A stretch of 6,510 nucleotides of DNA from Mesorhizobium sp. GTDB lineage: Bacteria > Pseudomonadota > Alphaproteobacteria > Rhizobiales > Rhizobiaceae. The notes below the pieces were generated by a model, which had not been told where the DNA came from, searched no databases, and worked only from the letters and a program-made list of their open reading frames with translations. Every line of letters begins with the position of its first letter. Within the stretch, counting starts at the first letter, position 1. Where the stretch lies: the NCBI GenBank assembly GCA_019509685.1, contig JAEKLU010000082.1, forward strand, positions 1 through 6,510. The letters run 5' to 3'. The position numbers and the translations under genes are program-made. Below are positions 5,549 to 6,510 of this stretch, piece by piece.

Positions 5549-6510
5549 ATGAGCTTCAAAATCGCTATTATCGGCGCCGGCAGCGTCGGGTTCACCAAGA
5601 AGCTGTTTACCGACATTCTGTGCGTGCCGGAATTCAAGGACATCGAATTCGCGCTGACCGACATCAGCGAGCACAATCTGGCGATGATCAAGGCGATCCT
5701 CGACCGGATCGTCGAAGCCAACAAGCTGCCCACCAAAGTCACTGCGACCACCGACCGCCGCAAGGCGCTGGACGGCGCGCGCTACATCATCAGCTGCGTG
5801 CGCGTCGGCGGCCTCGAAGCCTATGCCGACGACATCCGCATTCCGCTGAAATACGGCATCGACCAATGCGTCGGCGATACGATCTGCGCCGGCGGCATCC
5901 TCTACGGCCAGCGCAACATCCCGGTCATCCTCGATTTCTGCAAGGACATACGCGAAGTCGCCGCGACGGGCGCCAAATTCCTCAACTATGCCAACCCGAT
6001 GGCGATGAACACCTGGGCGGCAATCGAATATGGCAAGGTCGATACGGTCGGTCTCTGCCACGGCGTCCAGCATGGCGCCGAGCAGATCGCCGAGGTGCTC
6101 GGCGCGAAATCGCCGAGGGAGCTCGACTATGTCTGCTCCGGCATCAACCACCAGACCTGGTTCATCGATCTGCGGCTGAACGGACGTAAGATCGGCAAGG
6201 ATGAGCTGGTCGCCGCTTTCGAGGCGCACCCGGTCTATTCGCAGCAGGAAAAGCTGCGCATCGATGTCTTGAAGCGGTTCGGCGTCTATTCGACCGAGAG
6301 CAACGGGCATCTGTCGGAATATCTGCCCTGGTACCGCAAGCGGCCCGACGAGATCACGCGCTGGATCGACATGTCCGACTGGATCCATGGCGAGACCGGC
6401 GGCTATCTGCGCTACTCGACCGAGACCCGCAACTGGTTCGAGACGGAGTACCCGCAATTCCTCGAAGCGGCGTCGAAGCCGATCGATCCGGCCAAGCGCT
6501 CCAACGAGCA
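5549..6510 (+). CDS. melA: Alpha-galactosidase, glycoside hydrolase family 4, MelA type (partial, C-terminus beyond the right edge)
   Basis: A cytoplasmic enzyme that splits alpha-galactosides such as melibiose using NAD+ and a divalent metal. The 320 visible codons, of about 430-450 usual for the family, start with the dinucleotide-binding GAGSVGFTKKL at 9-19 and continue with ALTDIS, RVGGLEAYADDI, NYANPMAMNTW (NPM at 149-151), the metal-ligand Cys170 in GLCHGVQ and His201 in GINHQTW, then STESNGHLSEYLPWYRKRP and GETGGYLR. These blocks match MelA alpha-galactosidases closely and leave little room for the glucosidase or phospho-glycosidase branches of the family. The start is ATG at 5549; AAGG (5537-5540) is 8 bases upstream, and the GTG just before it is less well spaced. 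Transport genes for alpha-galactosides would be expected to the right. No frame break is seen. Confidence 0.95.
   Translation, partial: MSFKIAIIGAGSVGFTKKLFTDILCVPEFKDIEFALTDISEHNLAMIKAILDRIVEANKLPTKVTATTDRRKALDGARYIISCVRVGGLEAYADDIRIPLKYGIDQCVGDTICAGGILYGQRNIPVILDFCKDIREVAATGAKFLNYANPMAMNTWAAIEYGKVDTVGLCHGVQHGAEQIAEVLGAKSPRELDYVCSGINHQTWFIDLRLNGRKIGKDELVAAFEAHPVYSQQEKLRIDVLKRFGVYSTESNGHLSEYLPWYRKRPDEITRWIDMSDWIHGETGGYLRYSTETRNWFETEYPQFLEAASKPIDPAKRSNE

Noticed and set aside
5515..6189. A 224-codon plus-strand frame overlapping melA
   Set aside because: A different phase from melA, Arg/Gln/His-rich, without family resemblance, while melA's own phase matches GH4 along its whole visible length.
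4460..6457. A 665-codon open frame on the minus strand running through the regulator and antisense to melA
   Set aside because: Only the part from about 5335 down is a recognisable protein. The upstream part lies antisense to a clear GH4 enzyme, resembles no family, and is a by-product of GC-rich codon use.

Overview
The window is GC-rich bacterial chromosome or megaplasmid DNA that reads as Rhizobiales, most likely Mesorhizobium or a close relative. Support for this comes from a palindromic intergenic element of the type very common in rhizobia (689-737), a TTAACCAT motif of the alphaproteobacterial CtrA type (3228-3235), and the general look of the proteins. This assignment is from recognition, not from a search.

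Layout, left to right. (1) Minus strand, read from right to left: an AraC-family regulator (2972-2088), a xylose/ribose-type (CUT2) sugar-binding protein with a signal peptide (1827-745), and the ATPase of the same ABC importer (614 to beyond base 1). The permease is expected further left, outside the window. The gap between binding protein and ATPase carries a GC-rich hairpin and the rhizobial palindrome, a usual arrangement for making more binding protein than ATPase. (2) Plus strand: a secreted GH25 lysozyme-like protein (3277-4440) with a TTG start, an uncharacterised C-terminal part of about 120 residues, a CtrA-like box upstream, and a hairpin that would bury its ribosome-binding site. 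(3) Minus strand: a second AraC-family regulator (5335-4460), tail to tail with the lysozyme gene. It is divergent from (4) a plus-strand GH4 alpha-galactosidase of the MelA type (5549 to beyond 6510).

How the genes work together. Two sugar-use loci flank a cell-wall gene that has no evident link to either. The left locus is a regulator plus a monosaccharide importer. The right locus is a regulator plus alpha-galactosidase, matching in layout the melR-melA region of enterics and, as I recall it, the agpT-agaL alpha-galactoside locus of Sinorhizobium meliloti. The 213-base divergent region between regulator and melA holds an 18-bp perfect palindrome and an 8-bp direct repeat, both candidate control sites.

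I see no sign of a mobile element, CRISPR array, tRNA, rRNA or defence system, and nothing that amounts to a wholly new biological system. The most interesting points are the control signals in front of the lysozyme gene and that protein's unexplained C-terminal region.
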